Shown in pieces: positions 17,705 through 26,954 of a DNA stretch of 64,000 nt. The notes beneath the pieces are model-generated. The model made no database searches and had not been told where the DNA came from. It saw only the letters and a list, made by a program, of their open reading frames with translations. Made by a program: the position numbers and the translations under genes. The number at the start of each line of letters is the position of its first letter. The stretch's first letter is position 1. This stretch comes from Pelagerythrobacter rhizovicinus (GTDB lineage: Bacteria; Pseudomonadota; Alphaproteobacteria; Sphingomonadales; Sphingomonadaceae). The DNA lies in the NCBI RefSeq assembly GCF_004135625.1, contig NZ_SDPV01000001.1, positions 556,501 to 620,500 of the forward strand. The letters run 5' to 3'.

Positions 17705-18334
17705 ATGACCGATGCCCGGGAGCGCCTGATCGAACTTGCCCGCGAGCGGGGGGCGAGCCTTGCCGGGCTGTCGCAGCTCATCGGCCGTAACCCTACGTAT
17801 CTTCAGCAATTCGTGCGCAAGGGCAGCCCGCGCAAGCTGGAGGAGGAGGATCGGCGCACGCTCGCCGAGTTCTTCGGCGTCGCCGAATCGGAGCTCGGCG
17901 CGCCAGCGGATAAATCCTACGCGAATCCGCACGCGGACTGGGTCGAGGTGCCGCGGCTCTCGCTCGACGCGTCCGCCGGACCGGGCGCGCTCGGTGCGCA
18001 GGAAATCTCCTTCGACGCCTTCCGCTTCTCGCCCCGCTGGCTGCGCGAAATGGGGCTCGAGGGCGCCGATCTCACTGCGATCCGGGTCGAGGGCGATTCG
18101 ATGGAGCCGCTCCTGCGCAGCGGCGACGAGATCTTCGTCGACCGCAACAAGCGCGGGCACGAGGGCATCCACGTGGTCCGCATCGGCGACGCGCTCCACG
18201 TCAAGCAGCTCCAGGCGAGCGCCCCGGGCCGCATCGTGCTCATCAGCCTGAACAGGGCCTACGCCCCGATCGACCTAGCCCGCGACGAAATCGAGGTGAT
18301 CGGCCGCGTGGTGTGGAAGGGCGGGCGGGTCTGA
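17705..18334 (+). CDS. S24 family LexA/CI-like transcriptional regulator
   Basis: A 209-residue regulator. The N-terminal helix-turn-helix is about 1-60 (RERLIELARERGASLAGLSQ, then NPTYLQQF), and the C-terminal S24 domain has Ser132 in EGDSMEPLL and Lys167 in LHVKQLQ as the self-cleavage dyad. No clear Ala-Gly or Cys-Gly cleavage site is seen beyond SAGPGALGAQE. It may therefore bind DNA without classical self-cleavage. ATG 17705 has AGGA 11 bases upstream; ATG 17693 gives four more residues. It is divergent from the small-protein operon. It is too distinct to be lexA itself. Confidence 0.88.
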   Translation: MTDARERLIELARERGASLAGLSQLIGRNPTYLQQFVRKGSPRKLEEEDRRTLAEFFGVAESELGAPADKSYANPHADWVEVPRLSLDASAGPGALGAQEISFDAFRFSPRWLREMGLEGADLTAIRVEGDSMEPLLRSGDEIFVDRNKRGHEGIHVVRIGDALHVKQLQASAPGRIVLISLNRAYAPIDLARDEIEVIGRVVWKGGRV

Positions 18335-18346
18335 GCCCACAAACGG

Positions 18347-18490
18347 ATCCTCCCCAACGACTTGCGTTGGGGAGGTGGGCGACGCCGCAGGCGTCGGTCG
18401 GAGGGGCCCTGTGCCGGGAATAGCCCCTCCACCACTCGCTGCGCGAGCGGTCCCCCTCCCCATCGCGAGACGATGGGGAGGATTGGCGGC
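18347..18490. repeat. Family C double unit, tail to tail
   Basis: Two half units face each other: stem CCTCCCCAACG/CGTTGGGGAGG with side hairpin GACGCCGCAGGCGTC and GGAGGGGCC, then CCCCTCC with CGCTGCGCGAGCG and stem CCTCCCCATCG/CGATGGGGAGG. It occupies most of the gap between the S24 regulator and the metallo-hydrolase gene. Confidence 0.88.
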
Positions 18491-18577
18491 ACCATCATCC
18501 GATCCTCCCAGCGACTGGGGTTGGAGGGCCCTGACGGACCGCTTGCAACCTGCAGGTATCTTGGCCATCTCCCCGCC

Positions 18578-19243
18578 ATGACCGATACCTCACAGCCCCC
18601 GATGCGCGCCGCGATCATGCCGGTGACCCCGCTGCAGCAGAACTGCTCGCTGATCTGGTGCACGAAGACGATGAAGGGTGCGCTGGTCGATCCCGGCGGC
18701 GATCTCGACAAGCTCAAGGCCGGCGTCGCCAAGTCCGGCGTGACGCTGGAGAAGCTGCTCGTCACCCACGGCCATCTCGACCACTGCGGGCAGGCGGGCG
18801 TGCTGGCCGAGGAACTCGGGCTACCGATCGAGGGCCCGCACGAGGAGGACCGGTTCTGGATTTCGCGCCTCGACGACGACGGCCGCCAGTGGGGCATGGC
18901 TGCGCGCAGCTTCGAGCCCGACCGCTGGCTGAACGACGGCGACACGGTGACCGTGGGCGAGCTCACGCTCGAGGTCATCCATTGCCCCGGCCATACCCCG
19001 GGCCACGTCGTGTTCTTTCACCGCCCGAGCAAGTTCGCGATCGTCGGCGACGTGCTGTTCCAGGGCTCGATCGGCCGCACCGATTTCCCGCGCGGCAACC
19101 ATCAGGACCTGATCGACGCGATCACGCAAAAGCTCTGGCCGCTCGGCGAGGACGTGACTTTCATCCCCGGCCACGGCCCGACCAGCACCTTCGGCCACGA
19201 ACGCAAGACCAACGTCTTCGTGAGCGACCACGCGCTGTCGTAG
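18578..19243 (+). CDS. MBL-fold metallo-hydrolase (glyoxalase II-like)
   Basis: A 221-residue metallo-beta-lactamase-fold hydrolase with the binuclear metal motif HGHLDH at 64-69, a third histidine in CPGHTPGH, Asp in AIVGDVLF and the last His in FIPGHGP. It belongs to the short GloB-like branch that lacks the C-terminal substrate domain of true glyoxalase II, so the substrate is uncertain (thioester or other small molecule). It starts at ATG 18578, giving MTDTSQPP. No operon partner is evident. Confidence 0.9.
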   Translation: MTDTSQPPMRAAIMPVTPLQQNCSLIWCTKTMKGALVDPGGDLDKLKAGVAKSGVTLEKLLVTHGHLDHCGQAGVLAEELGLPIEGPHEEDRFWISRLDDDGRQWGMAARSFEPDRWLNDGDTVTVGELTLEVIHCPGHTPGHVVFFHRPSKFAIVGDVLFQGSIGRTDFPRGNHQDLIDAITQKLWPLGEDVTFIPGHGPTSTFGHERKTNVFVSDHALS

Positions 19244-19284
19244 GCGCTGCTCCGAACCATCTGGAGCACCACCCCCACCCCAAA

Positions 19285-19375
19285 CCCGTTCGCCCTGAGC
19301 TTGTCGAAGGGCCGCTCTTCCTTCGAGCGCAGCACCGGAAAAAAGCGGTGCTTCGACAAGCTCAGCACGAACGGG
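19285..19375. repeat. Family E inverted repeat
   Basis: About 91 bp with outer arms CCCGTTCGCCCTGAGCTTGT and the reverse-complement-like CTCAGCACGAACGGG, plus inner CTTCGA motifs. The GAGCTTGTCGAAG core is a widespread intergenic motif in proteobacterial genomes, as I recall. It lies between the convergent metallo-hydrolase and MAPEG genes. Confidence 0.85.
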
Positions 19376-19425
19376 GGAGCAATCTACCGGCGACGGCGGC
19401 GGGTCAGCCTTCGCCGGAAATTCCC

Positions 19426-19818
19426 TCAGATCAGCCGCAGCACCGCGCCTACCGCCACGCCCGCGAGGAAGAGCTGCGTGGCGAGCGTGACCAGCACACC
19501 GATCACGCGCCCGATCTGCGCCTTGCCGCCGTCCATCCCGAAGCCATGCGCCACCCGGCCGAGGATGAAGGCGCCGGCGACGTAGGCGAGCCAGGTCTCG
19601 CCGATTCCGGCGATTTCCAGTGCCGCGATCAGCACCAGCACGATCGGCACGTTCTCCGCGAAGTTGAGCTGCGCGCGCATTCGGCGCTGCAGCGCCTCGT
19701 TTCCGCCGTCGCCCACGCTGATCCCGAGTCCGCGGCGCAGCGTGCCGACTCTCACGAACAGCCAGAGGTTGACGATCGCAGCAGCCGCGGCCGCAGTCAG
19801 TGTGACGGCAAGTATCAT
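19426..19818 (-). CDS. MAPEG family membrane protein
   Basis: A 130-residue, four-helix inner membrane protein of the MAPEG (membrane-associated eicosanoid/glutathione metabolism) superfamily. It starts MILAVTLTAAAAAAIVNLWL, has the family-typical RMRAQLNFAENVPIVL between helices 1 and 2, and GRVAHGFGMD after helix 3. Eukaryotic relatives are glutathione transferases or leukotriene synthases; bacterial members like this are mostly uncharacterised. The start was set at ATG 19818 with GGGAAA upstream; the earlier in-frame methionine has no such site. It is divergent from rpmF. Confidence 0.85.
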   Translation of the reverse strand: MILAVTLTAAAAAAIVNLWLFVRVGTLRRGLGISVGDGGNEALQRRMRAQLNFAENVPIVLVLIAALEIAGIGETWLAYVAGAFILGRVAHGFGMDGGKAQIGRVIGVLVTLATQLFLAGVAVGAVLRLI

Positions 19819-19870
19819 GCAGGTTTCCCTTTCCCCGAGTACGCCATGTGCTAGGGACAGGTCGCACGGC

Positions 19871-19898
19871 TTGCAACGGCGGAAATTTGCGCTATAGG
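19871..19898 (+). promoter_or_regulatory. Probable promoter of rpmF-plsX-fabH
   Basis: TTGCAA (-35 like) and TATAGG (-10 like) are separated by 16 bases and lie about 110 bases upstream of rpmF, in the divergent gap with the MAPEG gene. Both boxes are close to sigma-70 consensus for this group. Confidence 0.5.
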
Positions 19899-20009
19899 GC
19901 GCGCCTTCCCGCCATGGTCGGGTCCACTGCCAGGCGCGCACTTGTGCGTTGCCGGACCTTGGCCTAGAGCGGCGCGCAACACTCGGATTTTACTGGAACA
20001 GGTGCCGCA

Positions 20010-20189
20010 ATGGCTGTCCCCAAGAGAAAAGTATCGCCCCATCGCCGCGGCAACCGCCGTGCGCACGATTCGCTGAAGGTCGAGGCATTCCACGAATGCT
20101 CGAACTGCGGCGAGCTGAAGCGTCCGCACAACCTCTGCACGCAGTGCGGGCACTACAACGGCCGCGAAGTCATCGCCGTCGGCCTCTGA
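20010..20189 (+). CDS. rpmF: 50S ribosomal protein L32
   Basis: A 59-residue ribosomal protein, [20 protein letters not shown], with the zinc-ribbon cysteines ECSNCGELK...[10 protein letters not shown]. Length and sequence are normal for alphaproteobacteria. It is followed after 22 bases by plsX, the widely conserved rpmF-plsX-fabH order that ties phospholipid and fatty acid synthesis to ribosome production. Confidence 0.98.
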   Translation: MAVPKRKVSPHRRGNRRAHDSLKVEAFHECSNCGELKRPHNLCTQCGHYNGREVIAVGL

Positions 20190-20211
20190 CGGCCGAAGTT
20201 CGGAGAGCGCT

Positions 20212-21270
20212 ATGAGTTTGCCGCGTATCGCCGTCGACGCGATGGGCGGCGATGAAGGCGTGCGCGTGATGGTCGAAGGTGCTGCGCTTGCGCGCCGGCG
20301 CCACGACCAGTTCAAGTTCCTGCTTGTCGGTGACGAGAAGCGGATCGCTGCCGCGCTCGATACCCATCCGGGCATGCGCGGCGCCTCCGAGATCCTCCAT
20401 TGCGAGGATGTCGTCGGCGGCGACGAGAAGCCGACCCAGGCTCTCCGCCGCGCCAAGACCACGTCGATGGGTCTCACGGTCAACGCCGTGAAGCAAGGCG
20501 AAGCCGGGGCCGCGGTCAGCGCAGGCAACACCGGCGCGCTGATGGCGATGAGCAAGCTCGCGCTGCGCACGCTGCCCGGCATCGATCGCCCTGCGCTAGC
20601 CGCGCTCATGCCGACCCTCGGCGACAACGACGTCATCATGCTCGACCTCGGCGCCAATACCGAGGCGGACGCCCGCAACCTCGTCCAGTTCGCGATCATG
20701 GGCGCGGCCTATTCGCGCATCGTCACCGGCCTCGCCGAACCGCGCGTGCGGCTGCTCAACATCGGCACCGAGGAGACCAAGGGCACCGACGCCCTGCGCG
20801 TCGCGGCGGCCCAGCTCCAGGCCGCGACCGGCCTCGCGCTGTCGTTCGACGGCTTCGTCGAAAGCGACAAGATCAACCGCGGCGAAGTCGACGTGGTCGT
20901 CACGGACGGCTTTTCCGGCAACATCGCGCTGAAGGCGATCGAAGGCGCGGCGCGCTTCGTTACCGACCTTCTGCGCAGCGCCTTTACCAGCTCGCTGCGT
21001 TCGAAGATCGGGTTTCTCGTGTCGCGCCCGGCGACCGAGCTGCTGCGCCACCATCTCGACCCGAACAACCACAACGGCGCAGTCTTTCTCGGGCTCAACG
21101 GCGTCGTGGTGAAGAGCCACGGCAGCGCCAGCGCGGCGGGCGTGGCCAACGCGGTCACCGTCGCGGCCCGGCTGCTGGAGGAAGACCTGACGCACCGGAT
21201 CAGCGCCGACCTTGCCGAGCTGGGCGAAGCACGGCTGCGCGCCAGCAACGGCAACGGAGGAGCGAAATGA
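20212..21270 (+). CDS. plsX: Phosphate acyltransferase PlsX
   Basis: PlsX makes acyl-phosphate from acyl-ACP for the first step of phospholipid synthesis. The 352-residue protein starts [16 protein letters not shown] and contains [37 protein letters not shown] and [10 protein letters not shown], all PlsX landmarks. It is peripheral to the inner membrane. It overlaps fabH by four bases (ATGA), a sign of coupled translation. Confidence 0.98.
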   Translation: MSLPRIAVDAMGGDEGVRVMVEGAALARRRHDQFKFLLVGDEKRIAAALDTHPGMRGASEILHCEDVVGGDEKPTQALRRAKTTSMGLTVNAVKQGEAGAAVSAGNTGALMAMSKLALRTLPGIDRPALAALMPTLGDNDVIMLDLGANTEADARNLVQFAIMGAAYSRIVTGLAEPRVRLLNIGTEETKGTDALRVAAAQLQAATGLALSFDGFVESDKINRGEVDVVVTDGFSGNIALKAIEGAARFVTDLLRSAFTSSLRSKIGFLVSRPATELLRHHLDPNNHNGAVFLGLNGVVVKSHGSASAAGVANAVTVAARLLEEDLTHRISADLAELGEARLRASNGNGGAK

Positions 21271-22232
21271 TCCGCTCGGTCATCCGCGGCAGCGGCTCCG
21301 CGCTCCCGCGCACCGCGGTGAGCAACGCCGAGCTGGCCGAACGTGTCGATACCAGCGACGAGTGGATCGTCGAGCGCACCGGCATCCGCCAGCGCTATAT
21401 CGCCGAGGACGACGAGACGACCTCGTCGCTCGCCGTCGAGGCATCGCGCAAGGCGCTGGAGGCCGCGGGGCTCGAGGCGAAGGACATCGACCTGATCGTG
21501 CTGGCGACCGCCACGCCCGACCAGACGTTCCCCGCCACCGCCACTCTCGTCCAGCACGCGCTGGGCTGCAACGGCGGCATCGCGTTCGACGTGGGCGCGG
21601 TGTGCTCCGGCTTCCTCTACGCCATGGCAAGCGCCGATTCGATGCTGCGCACCGGCATGGCGAAGCGCGCGCTGGTGATCGGCTCCGAAACCTTCAGCCG
21701 GATTCTCGACTGGGAGGACCGCACCACCTGCGTCCTCTTCGGTGACGGCGCGGGCGCGCTCGTGCTGGAGGCGCAGGACGTCGCCGAAGGCGGGCCGGGC
21801 GTGCTCGCCAGCAAGCTCCATGCCGACGGCGCGCATAACGAACTGCTCTATGTCGACGGCGGTCCGTCGACCACGCAGACGGTGGGCAAGCTGCGCATGA
21901 AGGGCCGCGAGGTCTTCCGCCACGCGGTGGTCAATCTCGCCGCCGTGCTGGAGGAGACGCTGGCCGAAGTCGGCCTCGGGCCCGACGACATCGACTGGGT
22001 CGTGCCGCACCAGGCCAATGCGCGCATTCTCGACGCGACCGCACGCAAGCTCGGGCTGCCGGTGGAAAAGGTGATCGTCACGGTCGATCGGCACGCGAAC
22101 ACGTCTGCCGCCTCGGTGCCGCTGGCGTTCGACGCCGGCGTGCGCGACGGACGGATCAAGCCCGGCGACCTGGTGATGTTCGAGGCGATGGGCGGCGGTT
22201 TCACCTGGGGCGCAAGCCTCGTGCGGCTGTGA
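21267..22232 (+). CDS. fabH: 3-oxoacyl-ACP synthase III
   Basis: FabH condenses acetyl-CoA with malonyl-ACP to start fatty acid synthesis. The 321-residue protein has the Cys113-His248-Asn278 triad ([27 protein letters not shown]) and the N-terminal [11 protein letters not shown]. It has a strong GGAGGAG site inside the end of plsX and overlaps the plsX stop. Followed after 85 bases by ihfA. Confidence 0.98.
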   Translation: MIRSVIRGSGSALPRTAVSNAELAERVDTSDEWIVERTGIRQRYIAEDDETTSSLAVEASRKALEAAGLEAKDIDLIVLATATPDQTFPATATLVQHALGCNGGIAFDVGAVCSGFLYAMASADSMLRTGMAKRALVIGSETFSRILDWEDRTTCVLFGDGAGALVLEAQDVAEGGPGVLASKLHADGAHNELLYVDGGPSTTQTVGKLRMKGREVFRHAVVNLAAVLEETLAEVGLGPDDIDWVVPHQANARILDATARKLGLPVEKVIVTVDRHANTSAASVPLAFDAGVRDGRIKPGDLVMFEAMGGGFTWGASLVRL

Positions 22233-22317
22233 CCGGGCAGACGTTGCGGAGGATGCGGATAATCGTTAAGGTGCGGGACCTTATCCTGGGTCGGGTCGCG
22301 ATTGAGGAGGAAGGCGC

Positions 22318-22617
22318 ATGATGCGTTCTGTGGGCACCCTGACTCGCGCGGATCTTGCGGAGACGATCAATCGCAAGATGGGGCTGTCGCGGGCGGAGTC
22401 GCTCGATATGGTCGAGGCGATCCTCGCGCACATGTGCGGGGCCATGGCCGACGGCCAGAATGTGAAGATTTCGGGGTTCGGCAGCTTCGTGCTGCGCGAC
22501 AAGAAGGAGCGCGTCGGCCGCAATCCCAAGACCGGCGTCGAAGTGCCGATCACGCCGCGGCGCGTGATCACCTTCCGCGCCAGCCAGCTCCTCAAGGACC
22601 GGATCGCGAGAGGCTGA
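22318..22617 (+). CDS. ihfA: Integration host factor subunit alpha
   Basis: Nucleoid-associated DNA-bending protein that works as a heterodimer with IhfB. The 99-residue protein has the HU/IHF fold and an arm segment [20 protein letters not shown] with the intercalating proline in VGRNP. It starts [15 protein letters not shown] with GGAGGAAGG six bases upstream. The merR-type gene follows after five bases, an arrangement common in alphaproteobacteria. Confidence 0.95.
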   Translation: MMRSVGTLTRADLAETINRKMGLSRAESLDMVEAILAHMCGAMADGQNVKISGFGSFVLRDKKERVGRNPKTGVEVPITPRRVITFRASQLLKDRIARG

Positions 22618-22622
22618 GCCCG

Positions 22623-22997
22623 ATGGTGACCGAATTCGACGATGGCAAGGAGCGGGGCGCCCTGAGAACCATCGGCGAGGTCAGCCAGGCGCTGGGCATC
22701 AAGCCGCATGTGCTGCGATACTGGGAGCAGCAGTTCCCCATGCTCCAGCCGCTCAAGCGCAGCGGCGGCCGCCGTTATTACCGCGCGGGCGACATCGCGC
22801 TGGTCGAACGCATCGACCGCTTGGTCAACCGCGAGGGCTACACTTTGAAAGGCGCCCTGGCGGCCCTCAAAGGAACCGAGGCGTCACCGAAGCCCGAATC
22901 TCCGCCGCAGAACGCCCGTACGTCCGACCTCCCCGCCGACGTCCTTCCGCGCCTCAAGGCTATCCGCGAAAAACTGGCGAGCGCGCTCTCGGTCTGA
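22623..22997 (+). CDS. MerR family transcriptional regulator
   Basis: A 124-residue regulator with an N-terminal MerR winged helix: RTIGEVSQALGIKPHVLRYW, followed by GGRRYYRAGDIALVERI and the start of the dimerisation helix. There is no cysteine cluster as in metal-sensing MerR, and the C-terminal part is short and low in complexity, so the ligand is unknown. It is the short type regularly found behind ihfA, cotranscribed with it; the role is not established. Confidence 0.88.
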   Translation: MVTEFDDGKERGALRTIGEVSQALGIKPHVLRYWEQQFPMLQPLKRSGGRRYYRAGDIALVERIDRLVNREGYTLKGALAALKGTEASPKPESPPQNARTSDLPADVLPRLKAIREKLASALSV

Positions 22998-23015
22998 GGG
23001 GCCGCGCCCAATCCC

Positions 23016-23094
23016 TCGTCATCCCAGCGAAAGCTGGGATCGCTCTCCACCAGGTCGGACGGTGCTGCACCCGATCCCAACTTTCACTGGGATG
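23016..23094. repeat. Family D two-hairpin repeat, copy 1
   Basis: A 79-bp element with left hairpin CCCAGCGAAAGCTGGG and right hairpin CCCAACTTTCACTGGG (imperfect) joined by CTCTCCACCAGGTCGGACGG and GTGCTGCACC. The second copy at 23376-23454 is the same length with few differences. Confidence 0.9.
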
Positions 23095-23188
23095 ACGACG
23101 ATGGGTGGGGGCGCAATTTCACCGGCGGCTTTCGTTAAGCCGGCACTGCCTGACCCTGACGATCGGGCGACCGGCTGCCCTCTCCCTC

Positions 23189-23275
23189 GTCATCCCCGCG
23201 CAGGCGGGGATCCAGCTAACCCGCCCCCTCCTGGCCTGCCCCGTCAGCTAGGCCCCTGCCTTCGCAGGGGCGACG
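23189..23275. repeat. Mosaic repeat with family A left arm and family B right arm
   Basis: Left arm GTCATCCCCGCGCAGGCGGG plus GATCCA resembles family A; right arm GGCCCCTGCCTTCGCAGGGG plus CGACG resembles the arms at 8997-9023. The two halves do not pair well with each other, only within themselves, suggesting recombination between families. Confidence 0.8.
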
Positions 23276-23375
23276 GCAAGGAGAGCGGGCGCGGAGAGAG
23301 ACCTACTCCGCAAATCGTCCGCGATGATCTCACGGATGGCGCTGGCCGCTTGAGGGGCACCTATCACGCCCTTTC

Positions 23376-23454
23376 GTCGTCCCAGCGAAAGCTGGGATCG
23401 CTCTCCACCGGGTCGGACGGTGCTGTACCCGATCCCAGCTTTCGCTGGGATGAC
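23376..23454. repeat. Family D two-hairpin repeat, copy 2
   Basis: A 79-bp copy of the element at 23016-23094, with intact hairpins CCCAGCGAAAGCTGGG and CCCAGCTTTCGCTGGG and the same central CGGACGGTGCTG core. Confidence 0.9.
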
Positions 23455-23501
23455 GGGAAATTGTGAGGGCGCAGCGAAGATGAGCGACCGGCGGCTCGAA
23501 C

Positions 23502-26500
23502 CTACTCCGCCGCCAGCAGTTCTTCCGCGCCGCCGAGGTCGACGCTGACCAGGCGGCTGATGCCTTTCTCGATCATGGTCACGCCGAACAGGCGGTGCAT
23601 GCGGCTCATGGTCACGGCGTTGTGGGTGACGATGAGGTAGCGGGTGGCGGTTTCCTTCACCATCGCGTCGAGCAGGTCGCAGAAGCGGTCGATGTTGGCA
23701 TCGTCGAGCGGCGCGTCGACTTCGTCGAGCACGCAGATCGGGGCGGGGTTGGTCAGGAACAGCGCGAAGATCAGCGCGATCGCAGTCAGCGCCTGCTCGC
23801 CGCCGGAAAGCAGGGTCAGCGACTGCAGGCGCTTGCCCGGCGGCTGGGCGTAGATCTCGAGGCCCGCCTCCAGAGGATCGTCGCTGTCGACCAGCGCGAG
23901 ATGCGCCTGCCCGCCCTCGAACAGGCGGGTGAACAGCCGGCGGAAATGGGTATCGACCTGCTCGAATGCCGCGCGCAGCCGCTCGCGGCCCTCGCGATTG
24001 AGATTGCCGATCGAGCCGCGCAAGCGGTTGACGGCCTCGGCCAACTCGGCCTGCTCGGCGGCGCTGCTGCCGTGTTCCTCCTCGATCTTCGCGAGTTCGT
24101 CGGCAGCGACGAGGTTGACCGGCCCGATCCGCTCGCGGCTGGCGACGAGGCGGTCCATTTCCTCGGACTCGTCGGCGGAATCCCCGACTGCGTCCTCGTC
24201 GAACTCGAACCGGCCGGCGAGCAGCGGTGGCGGGCACTGGAAGCGTTCACCCGATATGCGGGCCATCTCGCCGCGCCGGGCTTCCTCGTTCTCCGCGCGT
24301 GCGGCAAGACCGGCACGGGTCTCGCGTGCGGTGGCAAGCGCCTCGTTGGTTTCGGCGAAGGCGCGGTCGGCGGCGTCGGAGGCGCTCTGCGCCCCGGCGA
24401 CCGCCGCCTCCGCTTCGGCCAGAGCCTTGCCGAGCCGCTCGCGCACCGCATCGCCCTGCTCGATCTCGCGCATCAGCCCTTCGGGCTTGGCCGCGACGAC
24501 CGCGCGTTCCTCCGCAATCTCCTCGAACCGCCGCTCCATGCCTGAGAGACGCTGCGCCGCCTCGCCCGAACGGGCCTGCCAGTTGGCGATGTCGCTGCGC
24601 TGCGCCGCTGCCCGCTCGCGCGCCACGGCGAGCCCCTGGTCGTGCGCGGCGAGCTCCGCAGCCGCGGCCTGCTGCGCGGATTTCGCCGCTTCGTTCTTCG
24701 CTCGCGCGGCTTCGAGCGTGGCGCGGCCGGTTGCCGGATCGGGGAGGCCGGCCTTACGCTCCCTGGCCGTGTCCAGCTCCGCTTCGGCCTGAGAGCGTTG
24801 CTCGGCGAGTTCGTGCGCTGTCCGGTCGAGCTCGGCGAGGCGCGCCGCAAGCCGCTCGCGCGCCGCTTCGGCCTGGTCGAGCGCGCGCAGCGCCTGCCGC
24901 TCGGTGTCGCTGGCCGCGGCGATCCCGCGTTCGGCGGCGACGAGCGCGCGCTGGAGCCCCACCAGTTCCTCCTGCGCCGCGGCGTGCGCGGCTTCCGCGC
25001 TTTCGGCCGCTGAGCGCAGCGCGGGCAGGTCATTCTCGAGATCGGCAAAGCGGTTCTCCGCCTCCAGCCGCGCCGCTTCCGCCGCGCCTTCGCCGCGCGC
25101 AACGAAGCCGTCCCACCGCCGCAAATGACCGCCGGTCGTCACCAGCCATTCGCCGGGGCCGAGCGCGCGCCCGTCGTCGGCTTCCGCGACGTGCACCAGC
25201 GCGAGCCGTGCGGTGAGTTCGGGCGGGCAATCGGGTACATGCTGGGCGAGACTGTCCGGCACGGACGCCGGCGCTGCGCCGCCGGTCCAGAACCGCCCGT
25301 CGCCGTCGGCAGCGCCAAGCGGGGCCTTGGCATCGCGCCCGAGAACCGCCGCCAGCGCGCGTTCGTAGCCTTTCGCCGCGCGCACCTTGTCGAGTGCCGC
25401 GGGCCGGCCCTTGCGCCCGGCCATTTGCCGCTCGCGCGCCTCGCGGTCGCGCTTGAGCGCGCTCCATTCGCGCTCGACCCCGGCAAGCTCGGCGCGGGCG
25501 GAGGCGAGGGCGCTCGCCGCCTCGTCGCGCGCGGTCTGGAGCGTGTCCTTGCGGGCGCGCTCGCTCTCCAGATCCTCGCGCAGCCGCGCCAGCTCGCGCG
25601 CCGCTTCCTCGGCGGCGGCCTTGGCCTCGGCGACAGCGAGACCGGGATCGCCGGCCTCCGATAGCGCACGGCGAGTCTCTTCCTGCCGGCGCACCTCGGC
25701 ATCGAGCCGGGCAAGCCGCGCCTCGGCCTGCTCGATCGCGGCTTCGGCGACGCGCCATTCGGCTTCGACCCCGGCGTGATCGGCGGTCGCCTTGGCCAGC
25801 GCCAGCTCGGCCGCGCGGCCGGCTCGGTCGCTGTTCTCCAGCCGCGAGACGAGGGCGGGGCGGTGCGCCTCGTCATCGGCCAGCGCCTTCTCGTTGGCCT
25901 CCAGCTCCCTCTCGAGCCGTGCGAGCGCCTCGGCGGCATCGCGCGTCAGCCGGTCGGCCTCGCTGCGGTCCTCCTCCAGCCGGGCCTTCTGGCGGTCGAG
26001 ATCGGCAAGCCGCTGCTCGGCCGCTTCGAGCTGGCTGGTCAGCGCCGCCATCCGGTGGCCGTGCGCGCTGGCGTCATCGCGCCGGTCGGCAAGTTCGTCG
26101 CGCGCTTCGGCAAGCGCCTTGGCGGCCGCGTGCTGCGCCTTCTGCGCCGCATCCGCCGCTTCCTTGCACGCGGCGACCCGCTCCTCGGCCGCCTTGGCCT
26201 CGCCGCGCGCCGCCTTGGCCGCCGCCGCCGCATCGCGCCAGCGCGCGAACAGCAGCCGCGCCTCTGCGACGCGGATCTCGTCGGAGAGCCTGGTATAGCG
26301 CTCGGCCTGCTTGGCCTGCCGGCGGAGCGAGGCGATCTGCGAGTCGAGACCCGCCATGAGGTCTTCCAGCCGCGCGAGATTGGCTTCGGTCTGCCGCAGC
26401 TTGCTCTCGGCATCGCGCCGGCGAACGTGGAGCCCGGCGATGCCCGCCGCTTCCTCCAGCATCTGGCGCCGTTCGGTCGGCTTGGCGGCGATCACTTGCG

Positions 26501-26921
26501 CGATCTTGCCCTGGCTGACCAGCGCCGGGCTGTGCGCGCCGGTCGCGGCATCGGCGAAAGTGAGGGAGACGTCCTTCGCCCGCACGTCGCGCCCGTTGAC
26601 GCGGTAGGCGCTGCCTGCGCCGCGCTCGATCCGGCGCAGGACTTCGAGTTCGCTCCCGTCGTCGGCCTCGGCCTGAAGCACGACTTCGGCGAAGTCACGC
26701 GGCGGCCGGCTGGCGGTGCCGGCGAAGATCACGTCCTCCATCCCGCCCGAGCGCATGGACTTGGGCGAATTCTCGCCCATGACCCAGCGGATTGCTTCGA
26801 GCAGGTTGGACTTGCCGCAGCCGTTGGGGCCGACCACCCCTGTCAGCCCGGGCTCGATGCTCAGGGTCGCGGGCTCGACGAAGCTCTTGAAACCACTGAG
26901 CTTGAGCCGCCTGATCTGCAT
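23502..26921 (-). CDS. smc: Chromosome segregation protein SMC
   Basis: SMC forms the ATP-driven condensin core that loops and segregates the chromosome. The 1139-residue protein has the N-terminal Walker A GPNGCGKS at 31-38, two long Ala/Glu/Arg-rich coiled-coil arms around a hinge (about 500-620), and a C-terminal head with signature LLSGGEQALTA and Walker B CVLDEVDAPLDDAN. Start MQIRRLKLSGFKSFVEP is the conserved SMC beginning. No scpA or scpB is in the window. It lies 33 bases after the lipoprotein gene on the same strand. Confidence 0.98.
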   Translation of the reverse strand: MQIRRLKLSGFKSFVEPATLSIEPGLTGVVGPNGCGKSNLLEAIRWVMGENSPKSMRSGGMEDVIFAGTASRPPRDFAEVVLQAEADDGSELEVLRRIERGAGSAYRVNGRDVRAKDVSLTFADAATGAHSPALVSQGKIAQVIAAKPTERRQMLEEAAGIAGLHVRRRDAESKLRQTEANLARLEDLMAGLDSQIASLRRQAKQAERYTRLSDEIRVAEARLLFARWRDAAAAAKAARGEAKAAEERVAACKEAADAAQKAQHAAAKALAEARDELADRRDDASAHGHRMAALTSQLEAAEQRLADLDRQKARLEEDRSEADRLTRDAAEALARLERELEANEKALADDEAHRPALVSRLENSDRAGRAAELALAKATADHAGVEAEWRVAEAAIEQAEARLARLDAEVRRQEETRRALSEAGDPGLAVAEAKAAAEEAARELARLREDLESERARKDTLQTARDEAASALASARAELAGVEREWSALKRDREARERQMAGRKGRPAALDKVRAAKGYERALAAVLGRDAKAPLGAADGDGRFWTGGAAPASVPDSLAQHVPDCPPELTARLALVHVAEADDGRALGPGEWLVTTGGHLRRWDGFVARGEGAAEAARLEAENRFADLENDLPALRSAAESAEAAHAAAQEELVGLQRALVAAERGIAAASDTERQALRALDQAEAARERLAARLAELDRTAHELAEQRSQAEAELDTARERKAGLPDPATGRATLEAARAKNEAAKSAQQAAAAELAAHDQGLAVARERAAAQRSDIANWQARSGEAAQRLSGMERRFEEIAEERAVVAAKPEGLMREIEQGDAVRERLGKALAEAEAAVAGAQSASDAADRAFAETNEALATARETRAGLAARAENEEARRGEMARISGERFQCPPPLLAGRFEFDEDAVGDSADESEEMDRLVASRERIGPVNLVAADELAKIEEEHGSSAAEQAELAEAVNRLRGSIGNLNREGRERLRAAFEQVDTHFRRLFTRLFEGGQAHLALVDSDDPLEAGLEIYAQPPGKRLQSLTLLSGGEQALTAIALIFALFLTNPAPICVLDEVDAPLDDANIDRFCDLLDAMVKETATRYLIVTHNAVTMSRMHRLFGVTMIEKGISRLVSVDLGGAEELLAAE

Positions 26922-26954
26922 CGCCGCTCGCCGAGCCCCCTCCCGCTCGGCGCC

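Larger units (their letters stand above)
22998..23501. other. Gene-free region filled with palindromic repeats
   Basis: About 500 bases between merR and smc hold two copies of family D and one family A/B mosaic. I see no tRNA, no credible reading frame and no clear terminator. Reading frames crossing it on either strand consist of repeat sequence. Confidence 0.85.

Noticed and set aside
17377-17781. 134-residue version of the small helical protein
   Set aside because: The extra N-terminal half overlaps the divergent S24 gene antisense; the 65-residue version starts at a better methionine.
22998-23501. Possible tRNA gene behind merR, as in some relatives
   Set aside because: No cloverleaf, T-loop GTTCGA pattern or CCA-type 3' end was found; the palindromes explain the structure.
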